Position numbers and translations under genes: made by a program. This document shows positions 54,016-63,035 of a stretch of DNA of 64,000 bases, piece by piece. The notes under the pieces are model-generated. The model was given only the letters and a program-made list of their open reading frames with translations, had not been told where the DNA came from and did not search any database. Each line of letters starts with the position of its first letter. Within the stretch, counting starts at the first letter, position 1. Source of the DNA: Hyphomicrobium zavarzinii ATCC 27496 (lineage in GTDB: Bacteria; Pseudomonadota; Alphaproteobacteria; Rhizobiales; Hyphomicrobiaceae); contig NZ_KB911255.1 of NCBI RefSeq assembly GCF_000383415.1, forward strand, positions 232,001 to 296,000, read 5' to 3'.

Positions 54016-55191
54016 ATGAGAGCCAGGTGGATCCTTGCCGCTTTGTCGGCGCTGACACTCATGTCCGGCGGGGTTGCTGTGCTCTCCGCCAGCTCCGCGC
54101 GGGCCGGCGGCCCGGCGCTCGTGTTTGATGCGGCCGACGGCAAGGTGCTCTACGCGGAAGACCCCGACGATCACTGGCACCCCGCGTCTCTCACCAAGAT
54201 CATGACGGCCTACGTGACGTTCGAGGCCCTCAAGAGCGGCAAGCTGAAGCTCGATCAGCGCATTCCTTATAGCGAGGCCGCTCAATTGCAGCCGCCGAGC
54301 AAGCTCGGGTTGCACGTGGGGGCGAACCTCACGGTCGATCAGGCGCTCAAGGCGCTCATCATCAAGTCGGCCAACGACGTGGCTGTGATGCTGGCCGAGG
54401 CGATCAGCGGATCGCAGGCGGCGTTCGTCTCGCGCATGAACGAAACCGCGCGCGGTCTCGGCATGACGCGCACCATCTTCGTCAACCCCAACGGCTTGCC
54501 TGCGCCGGAACAGGTGACGACGGCCCGCGATCTCGCCAAGCTCGCGCGCGCGGTCATCAGGGACTATCCGGAGCATCTCGCCTACTGGTCGATGTTCGAT
54601 GCGCGGATCGGTAAGATCCGTATCGGCACGCACAACGGTCTCCTTCGCTCGTTCGAAGGCGCGGATGGCATGAAGACCGGCTTCATCTGCGATTCCGGGT
54701 TCAACGTGGTGGCCAGCGCGACTCGCGACGGCCGGCATCTGATGGCGGTGGTACTCGGCGAGTCGACGAGTGCGTTGCGCACAGTGCGCGCCGCCAACCT
54801 TCTGGAGCACGGCTTCCAGAGCTATGAGTGGAAGCAGCTCTTCAATCACTCGGCGAGCCTCGACACGCTTCCGCTCGCGGACAGTGCCAAGGGCGTCATG
54901 AGCGTGCGCAATGACGTGCGCTCGTTCGAATGCGGCACCGGGCACCGCAAGACGCCGCGCAAGAACAAGATCGTGAAAAAGAAGCGCTCGGACGGCGCCG
55001 AGCAGCAGACGCTGGACAAGGCTCCGTCCGGCACCACCAAAGTCGCGGCTGATCCGGACAATGCGCCCGCGGGCGCGAAGGCCAAGGCCGAGGTATCGCC
55101 GGGGGATCGGCCGCGGAAGCCGGTGCACGCCTCCTCCGAGGCCCAGGCGCCGGCTGCCAAGCCTCTGAAGGCCAATTCGGCTTTGCCCTAA
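54016..55191 (+). CDS. D-alanyl-D-alanine carboxypeptidase (low-mass PBP)
   Basis: Exported penicillin-binding enzyme that trims the terminal D-Ala of peptidoglycan stems. A 391-residue protein with signal peptide MRARWILAALSALTLMSGG to about SSARA (30). Peptidase S11 motifs: SLTK (58-61, Ser58 nucleophile and Lys61), SAN (118-120) and KTG (220-222). The usual S11 C-terminal region is followed by a Lys/Arg-rich then Pro/Ala-rich tail (residues about 310-391) in place of a defined PBP5-like domain or SPOR domain. ATG 54016 follows AAGGAAGG; the longer frame is unlikely. Confidence 0.92.
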   Translation: MRARWILAALSALTLMSGGVAVLSASSARAGGPALVFDAADGKVLYAEDPDDHWHPASLTKIMTAYVTFEALKSGKLKLDQRIPYSEAAQLQPPSKLGLHVGANLTVDQALKALIIKSANDVAVMLAEAISGSQAAFVSRMNETARGLGMTRTIFVNPNGLPAPEQVTTARDLAKLARAVIRDYPEHLAYWSMFDARIGKIRIGTHNGLLRSFEGADGMKTGFICDSGFNVVASATRDGRHLMAVVLGESTSALRTVRAANLLEHGFQSYEWKQLFNHSASLDTLPLADSAKGVMSVRNDVRSFECGTGHRKTPRKNKIVKKKRSDGAEQQTLDKAPSGTTKVAADPDNAPAGAKAKAEVSPGDRPRKPVHASSEAQAPAAKPLKANSALP

Positions 55192-55451
55192 GGGCAAAAG
55201 GCATTTCTCCGCGACAAGCTGACCACATGCTTCGGGCGTTCGTTAACGGCCGGAAGTGGAATTTCAGGCTGGGACAGGTGGGCGGCGAGGCGGGTTGGCT
55301 TTTTGCCGAAAATGGGACGTTAACGTTCGCGCCGGGCGCTGTTTTCGGCTGCGGGGCGGCTCAAACCCGGTATTCGGCCCGGTTTGGCTGGCATGGCCAG
55401 TTGGCTTCGATCTTGCTCCTCACTTCGCGACAACGAATTCAGAGGACCGCA

Positions 55452-55676
55452 ATGCGTAGCTCGTCGCCCGAAAAGAAAGAGGATCTGTCCACGCTCCAGG
55501 ACGCCGAGCTGATGGCTGTTGTGCTGGAAGGCCGGCATGGCTCGTTCGCGGCGGATGTCGCGGAGTTCTTCGCGCTCCTGCACCGGCAGCTCGGCGATCT
55601 CACGCGCTCGAAGGCGTGGGGCGGCGTGGCACGGATGGTGAGGCGGCGCGAGCACGACCGGATGCTGGCCGCTTAG
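55452..55676 (+). CDS. Small hypothetical protein (74 residues)
   Basis: A 74-residue soluble protein reading MRSSSPEKKEDLSTLQDAELMAVVLEGRHGSFAADVAEFFALLHRQLGDLTR and ending RREHDRMLAA. It has no recognised domain and no signal peptide or membrane helix; the pattern is helical. ATG 55452 has an AGAGGA box five bases before it. The upstream in-frame extension to 55227 is not protein-like. It lies 9 bases from the convergent lutC stop. Confidence 0.55.
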   Translation: MRSSSPEKKEDLSTLQDAELMAVVLEGRHGSFAADVAEFFALLHRQLGDLTRSKAWGGVARMVRRREHDRMLAA

Positions 55677-55684
55677 ATCGGCGT

Positions 55685-56371
55685 CTAGCCGTAAAGGATC
55701 ACGCCGAGGCGGCGGGGCCCGTGGGCGCCCTTTACGATGCGTCCTCCGATGTCGCCGGTGCGCGATGGGCCTGACACCAGATTGACGGCGCGCGGGAAGC
55801 GCTGGTCCACACGGCTTTCCGCAATGCGTTGGAACGCTTCCTCGAACGAGCTCACGATGCTCTCCCGTGCCAGCGCGACGAGGTGAAACTCCGGTAGGAA
55901 CGTGAGCGAGGCGGGGCTCGCGGCTCCCGAGAGGAGGACGAGCGTTCCTGTTTCCGCGACCGCGCCCCAGGCGTGCGTGAGAGCGGCATCCCCATCCTCG
56001 AGCGGCGCGCTGGCGTCCCATTGTTCAGGGCGTGCGGTGAGGCTCGTTTTCTCCCATGACAGCCCGGCAAGGCGCGCGTCGTCTCCAATCACCAGACGCG
56101 GCGGCGTGGGCTGGCTTCGGCCGAGCAGGGTCGCGACCGCTGCCGGTACGTCGCCCAGGGAGGCGACTTCGATCACATCCGTGCCCTGGGTTTCGAGCGC
56201 CGCGATCAGGCGGGCGTGGCGTGCCTCTCCGGTCAGGCTCGCAAACGCAGGCCGCGGATGGTGGGGCGGGTCTGCCAGGCGTTGTGCGACGGCGCGAGGA
56301 CGTTCGTCCGTCCGGCCCGCTGCAGCGGGAAGGGCGCTTCTGATGCGGGCAAGAATGGTCTCGCGGCTCAT
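55685..56371 (-). CDS. lutC: Lactate utilisation protein C (LUD domain)
   Basis: A 228-residue protein of the LutC/YkgG family, third subunit of the L-lactate-oxidising LutABC complex. It shows GNPLVIGDDARLAG-type patterns, a DAALTHAWGAVAETGTLVLLSGAASPASLTFLPEFHLVALARESIVSSFEEAFQRI block and the C-terminal NLVSGPSRTGDIGGRIVKGAHGPRRLGVILYG, which is the LUD domain end. It is translationally coupled to lutB by a four-base ATGA overlap. In the window it forms one operon with lutA and lutB. Confidence 0.93.
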   Translation of the reverse strand: MSRETILARIRSALPAAAGRTDERPRAVAQRLADPPHHPRPAFASLTGEARHARLIAALETQGTDVIEVASLGDVPAAVATLLGRSQPTPPRLVIGDDARLAGLSWEKTSLTARPEQWDASAPLEDGDAALTHAWGAVAETGTLVLLSGAASPASLTFLPEFHLVALARESIVSSFEEAFQRIAESRVDQRFPRAVNLVSGPSRTGDIGGRIVKGAHGPRRLGVILYG

Positions 56372-57792
56372 CGAGGCACACCCCGCTGGTGCTCAGCCCA
56401 GAGCTGCTGGAACGTGCGTCCTTGCGGAGCGGGGAAGTCGCGGCGTGCCGTCCAGCCGCCTGCGAGCGGCAGGCGCTTGAACGCCCCGCGCGGACGGCCG
56501 AGCACCGAGAGCGTGGCTACGGCAAAGCGCGTTGCCAGATGGTACAGCCGCGGCCGCCTCGCGAAGAATGCCCAGGCGCCGAGCAGCCAGCGCTCGTGGC
56601 GCCGCTTGCCGGTTTCCAGGCTCTTCTCGCGCCAGCCTCTCAGCAGCCGCGTGATGGGAATCTTCACTGGGCACACCTCCTCGCATTTTCCGCAGAAGGT
56701 GGAGGCGCTGGGCAGGTCCTGCGCCGCGTCTATTCCGAGAAACGCGGGTGACAGCACCGCGCCGATCGGCCCTGAATAGACCCAGCCATAGGCGTGGCCG
56801 CCGATGGCATTGTAGATGGGGCAATGGTTGAGGCAGGCGCCGCAGCGGATGCAGCGGAGGGCTTCTCCGAGGCCGTTCTTCAGCATTTCGCTGCGGCCGT
56901 TGTCGAGGATGACGATGTGGCATTCGGCCGGCCCGTCAGGATCGCCCGGTGCTTTCGGGCCGGTGAGCAGGCTGGTGTAGGCCGTCATGTCCTGGCCGGT
57001 GGCCGAGCGGGCGAGCACGCGCAGCAGGGTGGCGGCATCCGCGAGCGTGGGCACCACCTTGTCGATGGCGGCGAGCACGATGTGGGTCTTCGGAAGATGG
57101 GCCGAAAGATCGCCGTTGCCTTCGTTGGTGACGATGATGGCGGAGCCGGTTTCGGCGACGAGGAAGTTCGCGCCCGTGATGCCGATGTCTGCTGCCAGGA
57201 AGCGTTCCCGCAAGACAGCGCGCGCTTCGGCGACGAGGGATTCCGCGGTCGTGAGGACGCGATCGGGCGCGAGGTGGTTGTGGTGGACGCGAAAATCCGC
57301 CTCCACCTGGTCCTGGCTCAGATGGATGGCGGGGGCGATGATGTGGCTCGGCGTCTCGCCGCGGATCTGGAGCAGGTATTCGCCGAGGTCGGTCTCGACC
57401 GCCGTGATGCCGAGATCCTCGAGATGCCGGTTGAGGGCGATCTCCTCCGACACCATGGACTTGCCCTTGGTGACGAGGCGTGCCCCGCGTTCCTGGCAGA
57501 GGCGGGCAATGATGGCGCGGGCCTCCTCCGCGGTTTCTGCCCAGTGCACGCGGCTGCCAGCCGCTTCGGCTTTCTGGGCGAAGGCTTCGAGGTAGAGATC
57601 GAGGTGTGCGAGCGTGTGGTCGCGGATGTCGCGGGCGGTGTTGCGGAGGGCCTCGAACTCGGGCACGCGCCCCTTGGCGGCCGTGCGCTGGGCGACGAGC
57701 CCGCCGGGCAGACCGGCGAGCGCCTTGGCGAGCTTGGCGTCGGCGAGGGCGGCTCGCGCATTCGATTTGAATGTCTCGGTCGATGGCGTCAC
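56368..57792 (-). CDS. lutB: Iron-sulfur lactate utilisation protein B
   Basis: A 474-residue protein with a LUD N-terminal domain and a C-terminal ferredoxin-like part. Cluster motifs are CIRCGACLNHCPIYNAIGGHAYGWVYSGP and STFCGKCEEVCPVKIPITRLL, each with Cys spacing suitable for [4Fe-4S] clusters. N-terminal markers are RLVTKGKSMVSEEIALNRHLEDLGITAVETDLGEYLLQIRGETPSHIIAPAIHLSQDQV. The start is a GTG at 57792, overlapping the lutA stop; a longer frame to 58038 overlaps lutA and does not fit the family. It transfers electrons from lactate towards the quinone pool. Confidence 0.94.
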   Translation of the reverse strand: MTPSTETFKSNARAALADAKLAKALAGLPGGLVAQRTAAKGRVPEFEALRNTARDIRDHTLAHLDLYLEAFAQKAEAAGSRVHWAETAEEARAIIARLCQERGARLVTKGKSMVSEEIALNRHLEDLGITAVETDLGEYLLQIRGETPSHIIAPAIHLSQDQVEADFRVHHNHLAPDRVLTTAESLVAEARAVLRERFLAADIGITGANFLVAETGSAIIVTNEGNGDLSAHLPKTHIVLAAIDKVVPTLADAATLLRVLARSATGQDMTAYTSLLTGPKAPGDPDGPAECHIVILDNGRSEMLKNGLGEALRCIRCGACLNHCPIYNAIGGHAYGWVYSGPIGAVLSPAFLGIDAAQDLPSASTFCGKCEEVCPVKIPITRLLRGWREKSLETGKRRHERWLLGAWAFFARRPRLYHLATRFAVATLSVLGRPRGAFKRLPLAGGWTARRDFPAPQGRTFQQLWAEHQRGVPR

Positions 57793-58556
57793 CGGGCGTC
57801 CTCTTCTCCCCAGGCTATGGGGGGATCGTGAAGCTCGCCGGCCAGAACCTCCGCCACATGGCGGCAGGGCAGGTGGATGCCGGTGCGGCGCAACCGGCCC
57901 GCAAGGTTCATCAGGCATCCCAAGTCGCCGCCGGTGACGAGATCGGCCGCCGGGGCTCGCAGATCCTCGATCTTGCGGTCCGCGACGGCGCCAGAGATCT
58001 CCGGGTATTTGACCGAGAACAGGCCGCCGAAGCCGCAACAGGGGCTCACCTCGCGCGCCTCTACGAGCTCCAAGCCTTCGACGGCAGCGAGGAGCTGGCG
58101 CGGCTCGCTACGGATGCCGAGTTCGCGCAGGCCCGAGCAGGCGTCGTGATGGGTGACGCGGCCCGAGAATTTCGCGCCGGTCTCGGTTTTGTGGCGCACG
58201 TTCACGAGGAAGGATGTCAGCTCGTGGACGCGCCCGGCGAAGGCTTCGACCTCGCTTTCGACCCCTCCGCGTCCCTTGAAGAGCGCGGGATAGTGGATGC
58301 GTAGCATCGCGGCGCAAGAACCAGACGGCGCGACGACGAAGTCGCATCCCTCGAAGGCGCGGACGGTTTGCAGCGCCAAGTCGCGGGCGGTTTCGGGATC
58401 GCCCGCATTGTAGGCGGGCTGACCGCAGCAGGTTTGACCGGCAGGGACGACCACGACGCATCCAGCCTCCTCGATGAGACGGGCGGCTGCGAACCCGACA
58501 GAGGGGCGCATCAGATCGACAAGGCAGGTGACGAACAGCCCGACACGTGGCTTCAA
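57789..58556 (-). CDS. lutA: Lactate utilisation protein A (CCG domain)
   Basis: A 255-residue protein of two cysteine-rich CCG domains. It begins MKPRVGLFVTCLVDLMRPSVGFAAARLIEEAGCVV and contains AGQTCCGQPAYNAGDPETARDLALQ and LVEAREVSPCCGFGGLFSVKYPEISGAVADRKI. These cysteine pairs bind an iron-sulfur cluster at the heterodisulfide reductase-like site. It is the first gene of lutABC and its start lies 277 bases from the divergent glcD at 58834. No LutR or GntR-type regulator is seen close by. Confidence 0.94.
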   Translation of the reverse strand: MKPRVGLFVTCLVDLMRPSVGFAAARLIEEAGCVVVVPAGQTCCGQPAYNAGDPETARDLALQTVRAFEGCDFVVAPSGSCAAMLRIHYPALFKGRGGVESEVEAFAGRVHELTSFLVNVRHKTETGAKFSGRVTHHDACSGLRELGIRSEPRQLLAAVEGLELVEAREVSPCCGFGGLFSVKYPEISGAVADRKIEDLRAPAADLVTGGDLGCLMNLAGRLRRTGIHLPCRHVAEVLAGELHDPPIAWGEEDAR

Positions 58557-58833
58557 GGCGCGCTCACGAATTGCTGGAGGTGGAGCTGCCGTTCAGACTA
58601 CAGCGGCGGCGCTATCTCCGCCACAGGCTGTGAAATTTTCCGATCGCGTCACGAAACGGCTTGGGATTGGCCGCCCGTCGCGTGCGCCGGAATGTTGCCG
58701 CTTTCCCCTGCGCATGCGAGACTCCCGCGCGAATTGATCGCGCATCGCGAAACGGGGCGCGGTTTCCGCGCGTTCTCCGTTTGGCGCAAATCCGTTTGCC
58801 ACAGTCCGGTTTCGATCCGAGAGGAACAGAAAG

Positions 58834-60336
58834 ATGTCGTCGATCGAGCTGCCGCTTCCCGATTCGTCCATCGTCGGGCGACGGGATGCGATCGTGCGCG
58901 ATCTGGTGGCCCTCTGTGGCGCTGACGCCGTGATTTCTGACGAGGACGGACGGCGCGCGTTCGAGACGGACGCGTTGACCGCCTATCGGCGCATGCCGCT
59001 GGCGGTGGTGCTGCCGACCTCGACGGAAGCCGTCTCGGCCGTGCTGAAATACGCCAAGGCCAACCGCATCCGCGTGGTTCCCCGGGGCGCCGGCACGTCT
59101 CTCTGCGGCGGCGCGCTGCCGCTCGAGGATGCCATCGTGCTCGGCGTCTCGAAGATGAACCGCGTGATCGAGATCGACTTTCAGAACCGCTTCGCCCGGG
59201 TCGAGGCGGGCATCACCAACCTTGCCATCTCGGGAGCTGTGTCGGCCGAGGGCTTCTTCTATGCGCCGGACCCCTCCAGCCAGCTTGCCTGTACGCTCGC
59301 CGGAAACCTGGCGATGAACTCGGGCGGTGCCCATTGCCTCAAGTACGGGGTTACGACCAACAACGTGCTTGGCGTGAAGATGGTGACGATGGACGGCGAG
59401 ATCGTGGAGATCGGCGGTTCGCACCTCGATGCGGAGGGGTACGATCTGCTTGCGCTGATCATCGGCTCCGAAGGTCAGTTCGGGATCATCACCGAGGCCA
59501 CCGTGCGCATCCTGCGTGCCGCGGAAGGGGCGAGGCCGATGATGATCGGATTCGAATCGAGCGCGAAGGCGGGGATCTGCGTGGCGCGCATCATCGCGTC
59601 CGGCATCATTCCCGTGGCGATCGAGTTCATGGACAAGCCGGCGATCGAGGTCTGCGAGGCGTTCGCCAAGGCGGGCTATCCGACAAACGTGGATGCGCTG
59701 CTCATCATCGAGGTGGAAGGCTCGGAACAGGAGATCGCCGACCGGCTCGCCTATATCGCCAGCATCGCCCACGAGCTGAAGCCGGTGGCGCTGGCCGTCA
59801 GCGGATCGGCCGAGCAAAGCGCCAAGATCTGGAAGGGCCGGAAAGCCGCGTTCGGTGCGATCGGGCGGATCTCGGACTACTACTGCATGGACGGCACCAT
59901 TCCGCTCGCGCATCTGCCGCACGTGCTTGAGCAGATCTCGGAGATCTGCCGCCGCTATGGCCTCAGGGTGGCCAACATCTTCCACGCCGGCGACGGAAAC
60001 CTGCATCCGCTGATCATGTACGAAGCCAACACGCCGGGAGAGATGGAGAAGGCAGAGCAGGCAGGCGCCGAAATTCTCAAGCTGTGCGTCGCGGTCGGCG
60101 GATGCCTCACGGGCGAGCACGGCGTCGGCATCGAGAAGCGCGATCTCATGCGGGTGCAATTCAACGACGAGGACATGGCGGTTCAGCTTCGCATCAAGTC
60201 GGTGTTCGATCCGGACTGGCTGCTCAATTGCGGGAAGGTGTTTCCGCTGGATGCGGTGGAGACGGCCAAGGCTGCCGCCACAGCGCAGGGCGTGCCCGCC
60301 GGACACGTCGACGGCAATCCCGCGGCGGCGGCTTGA
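58834..60336 (+). CDS. glcD: FAD-linked glycolate oxidase subunit GlcD
   Basis: FAD-binding subunit of glycolate oxidase, oxidising glycolate (or D-lactate) to glyoxylate. The 500-residue product has the PCMH-type FAD-binding fold: MPLAVVLPTSTEAVSAVLKYAKANRIRVVPRGAGTSLCGGALPLEDAIVLG, FFYAPDPSSQLACTLAGNLAMNSGGAHCLKYGVTTNNVLGVKMVTMDGEIVEIGG, and the C-terminal HAGDGNLHPLI and GGCLTGEHGVGIEKRDLMRVQF. It begins the glcDEF operon, 11 bases before glcE. The order of the operon, opposite lutABC, suggests a shared role in 2-hydroxy acid use. Confidence 0.95.
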   Translation: MSSIELPLPDSSIVGRRDAIVRDLVALCGADAVISDEDGRRAFETDALTAYRRMPLAVVLPTSTEAVSAVLKYAKANRIRVVPRGAGTSLCGGALPLEDAIVLGVSKMNRVIEIDFQNRFARVEAGITNLAISGAVSAEGFFYAPDPSSQLACTLAGNLAMNSGGAHCLKYGVTTNNVLGVKMVTMDGEIVEIGGSHLDAEGYDLLALIIGSEGQFGIITEATVRILRAAEGARPMMIGFESSAKAGICVARIIASGIIPVAIEFMDKPAIEVCEAFAKAGYPTNVDALLIIEVEGSEQEIADRLAYIASIAHELKPVALAVSGSAEQSAKIWKGRKAAFGAIGRISDYYCMDGTIPLAHLPHVLEQISEICRRYGLRVANIFHAGDGNLHPLIMYEANTPGEMEKAEQAGAEILKLCVAVGGCLTGEHGVGIEKRDLMRVQFNDEDMAVQLRIKSVFDPDWLLNCGKVFPLDAVETAKAAATAQGVPAGHVDGNPAAAA

Positions 60337-60347
60337 GGGCAGGCATC

Positions 60348-61568
60348 ATGGACGACATCATGAGGCCAGCGACCGAGTGGGAGCTCAAGAGCATGATGAC
60401 CGCGCTCTCCGAGCGCGGCATTCCCGTCGAGATTCTGGGAGCCGGGACGAAGCGCGGTGTGGGGCGTCCGGTGGCGGCGCCCGTTGCGATGACGACAGGG
60501 GCCATGCGCGGCATCTCGCTCTACGAGCCGTCGGAACTGGTGATGGCGGCGCGGGCGGGAACGCCGCTGTCGCAGATCGAGGTGGAGCTCGCTTCGCGCG
60601 GGCAGATGCTGCCGTTCGAGCCGATCGATCTCGGGCCCGCGCTCGGGACCGATGCAGGGCTGCAGACGATCGGCGCGATATTCGTGGCCAATATCTCGGG
60701 CTCGCGCCGTATCGCGGCGGGGGCGGCGCGGGACTATCTGCTTGGCGTGAGGGGCGTGAACGGGCGGGCGGAGATCTTCAAATCCGGCGGGCGCGTCATG
60801 AAGAACGTGACGGGCTATGACGTGGCGCGCGGCCTCGCCGGGAGCTGGGGCACGCTGGCCGTTCTCTCCGAAGTTACCTTCAAGGTGCTGCCGCTGCCGG
60901 ACGACGTGCTCACGCTCGTCTATCCCGATCTTACGGAGGATCTCGCCGTCGAGCTGATGAGCCTTGCGCTCGCGCAGCCCTACGAGGTGTCGGGCACCGT
61001 GCATCTTTCGCAGGCGCTCGCGGGGCGGCTCGCGCACAAGGGGCTTTCCAAGGAGCCGCGGTCGCTCACCGCAATCCGGCTCGAGAACTTCACCCGGTCG
61101 ATCAGCTATCGCAAGCTGAAGCTTCGCGAGGTGCTGTCGGCCTATGGCGCTCCGCTCGAACTCGAGCTCGAAAGCTCGCTCGAGTTCTGGGCTGAGGTGC
61201 GGCGGCTGTCGTTCCTGCCGCCCAATGGAACGCACCTGTGGCGGATTTCGACCACGCCAAGCGCGGCGGCTCCTTTGGTGGCCGCGATCCGCAGGCATAT
61301 GAAGGTCGAAGCGTTCTACGACTGGTCCGGCGGCCTCGTGTGGCTCGAAACGCCCGCGACGGCAGATGCGGGCAGCGCCGATATCCGCCGCGCTGTTGCC
61401 ACGCACGGCGGGCATGCGACGCTGATCCGCGCGGATGAAGCCGTGCGCCGCACCGTCGAGGTGTTCCAGCCGCTCGGACCCGCGGTGGATCGCATCACAC
61501 GGGGCATCAAGCAGGCGTTCGATCCGTTGCGCCTGCTCAATCCCGGCCGCATGTACGCAACGATGTGA
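60348..61568 (+). CDS. glcE: Glycolate oxidase FAD-binding subunit GlcE
   Basis: A 406-residue FAD-binding protein. Key patterns are PVEILGAGTKRGVGRPV, GISLYEPSELVMAARAGTPLSQIEVELASRGQMLPFEPIDLG, TIGAIFVANISGSRRIAAGAARDYLLGVRGVNGRAEIFKSGGRVMKNVTGYDVARGLAGSWGTLAVLSEVTFKVLPLP and the C-terminal FNPGRMY-type LLNPGRMYATM. The ATG at 60348 is preceded by AGGGCAGG and follows the GlcD stop by 11 bases. A typical member of the GlcDEF complex, without its own iron-sulfur motif. Confidence 0.94.
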   Translation: MDDIMRPATEWELKSMMTALSERGIPVEILGAGTKRGVGRPVAAPVAMTTGAMRGISLYEPSELVMAARAGTPLSQIEVELASRGQMLPFEPIDLGPALGTDAGLQTIGAIFVANISGSRRIAAGAARDYLLGVRGVNGRAEIFKSGGRVMKNVTGYDVARGLAGSWGTLAVLSEVTFKVLPLPDDVLTLVYPDLTEDLAVELMSLALAQPYEVSGTVHLSQALAGRLAHKGLSKEPRSLTAIRLENFTRSISYRKLKLREVLSAYGAPLELELESSLEFWAEVRRLSFLPPNGTHLWRISTTPSAAAPLVAAIRRHMKVEAFYDWSGGLVWLETPATADAGSADIRRAVATHGGHATLIRADEAVRRTVEVFQPLGPAVDRITRGIKQAFDPLRLLNPGRMYATM

Positions 61569-61618
61569 GCAGGACGCGACCCGTCACGGCGAGATCTCTT
61601 CGGAGCGAATGACCAACG

Positions 61619-62992
61619 ATGCAGACCAACTTCACGTCCGAGCAGCTCGCTGATCCGCGTGTGGCCGAGGCCGACCGGATCCTGAAGCGGTGCGTGCATT
61701 GCGGGCTCTGCACGGCGGTCTGCTCGACCTACGTGGTGCTCGGGGACGAGCGCGATTCTCCGCGCGGGCGTATCTACCTGATCAAGGACATGATGGAGCG
61801 CGGGACGGAGCGCGCGCCGACGCATCAGATCCGCCACCATATCGATCGTTGTCTTTCGTGCCTCTCGTGCATGTCCACCTGCCCGAGCGGCGTCGACTAC
61901 ATGCATCTCGTGGATCTGGCGCGCGCCGAGATCGAGGAGAAGACCCCGCGCAGCTTCAAGGAACGGTCGCTGCGCAATCTGCTCGCGTTCCTCATTCCCT
62001 ATCCGAGGCGTTTCCGGCTGGCGCTCAAGGCCGCGCCGCTCGCGCGTCCGTTCATTCCGCTGTTGGAACGGGTCGGCCTCAAGGAAGTGGCCGCGATGCT
62101 CGCGCTGGCACCCACTGCCGCCATCACGCGGGAGGCGCGCTTCGGCGGACCGGGAACGGCCGTGACCCATAGCGAACGGCGTGCCCGCGTGATCCTTATG
62201 ACGGGGTGTGTGCAGCCGGTGCTTCGCCCGGACATCAACGATGCCACCATCCGGCTGCTTGCGCGGCGTGGCGTCGACGTGGTGGTAGCGAACGGATCGG
62301 GCTGCTGCGGCGCCATCGTGCAGCACATGGGCCGCGAAGCCGAGGCGATGAAGCTCGCCCGGCGCAACATCGACGCGTGGTCGAAGGAGATCAACCGCGG
62401 CGAGATCGATGCCATCATCGTCAATGCCTCAGGCTGCGGCACGACCGTCAAAGACTACGGGCACATGATGCGCGGCGATCCGGCCTATGCGGAGCGGGCG
62501 GAGAAGATCTCGAGCCTTGCGAAGGACGTGTCGGAATTCCTCTACGAGTACCAGCTCGGCGCGCCGGAGCGCTGGTCGTCGCTCAGGGTGGCCTATCATT
62601 CGGCCTGCTCGCTGCAACACGGGCAGCGCATCCATGACGAGCCGCGCGCTCTCCTGAAACAGGCCGGTTTTGCTGTGGTGGATGTGCCGGAAGGTCACAT
62701 TTGCTGCGGGTCGGCCGGAACCTACAACATCCTCCAGCCTGAGATCGCGGGCCAGCTCAAGAAGCGAAAGCAGGACCACATTCGCTCCACGCGGGCCGAT
62801 GTGGTGGCGGCCGGGAACATCGGCTGCATGACCCAGCTCACCACGGGCCTCGATATTCCGCTCGTGCATACGGTCGAGCTGCTGGATTGGGCCTATGGCG
62901 GCCCGGTTCCGGCGGGTCTCGCGCACCTTGCGCCCTTCGTGACGGACGTTCCGCGCCCCAGGCGGCAAGTCGAAGATTTTATTGAAACTTAA
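61619..62992 (+). CDS. glcF: Glycolate oxidase iron-sulfur subunit GlcF
   Basis: A 457-residue protein, electron-transfer subunit. N-terminal ferredoxin motifs are CVHCGLCTAVCSTYVVLGDERDSPRGRIYLIKDMMERG and CLSCLSCMSTCPSGVDYMHLVDLAR. The C-terminal half carries two CCG modules: VVVANGSGCCGAIVQHMG and HICCGSAGTYNILQP, as in the HdrB-like subunits. It passes electrons from GlcDE to the quinone pool. It follows glcE after 50 bases. The next gene (metallophosphoesterase) begins within 50 bases of its stop, so they may be co-transcribed. Confidence 0.95.
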   Translation: MQTNFTSEQLADPRVAEADRILKRCVHCGLCTAVCSTYVVLGDERDSPRGRIYLIKDMMERGTERAPTHQIRHHIDRCLSCLSCMSTCPSGVDYMHLVDLARAEIEEKTPRSFKERSLRNLLAFLIPYPRRFRLALKAAPLARPFIPLLERVGLKEVAAMLALAPTAAITREARFGGPGTAVTHSERRARVILMTGCVQPVLRPDINDATIRLLARRGVDVVVANGSGCCGAIVQHMGREAEAMKLARRNIDAWSKEINRGEIDAIIVNASGCGTTVKDYGHMMRGDPAYAERAEKISSLAKDVSEFLYEYQLGAPERWSSLRVAYHSACSLQHGQRIHDEPRALLKQAGFAVVDVPEGHICCGSAGTYNILQPEIAGQLKKRKQDHIRSTRADVVAAGNIGCMTQLTTGLDIPLVHTVELLDWAYGGPVPAGLAHLAPFVTDVPRPRRQVEDFIET

Positions 62993-63035
62993 TCGTCATG
63001 TGCGCGACATTGTGCGCACGTATCTGACCATCGCC

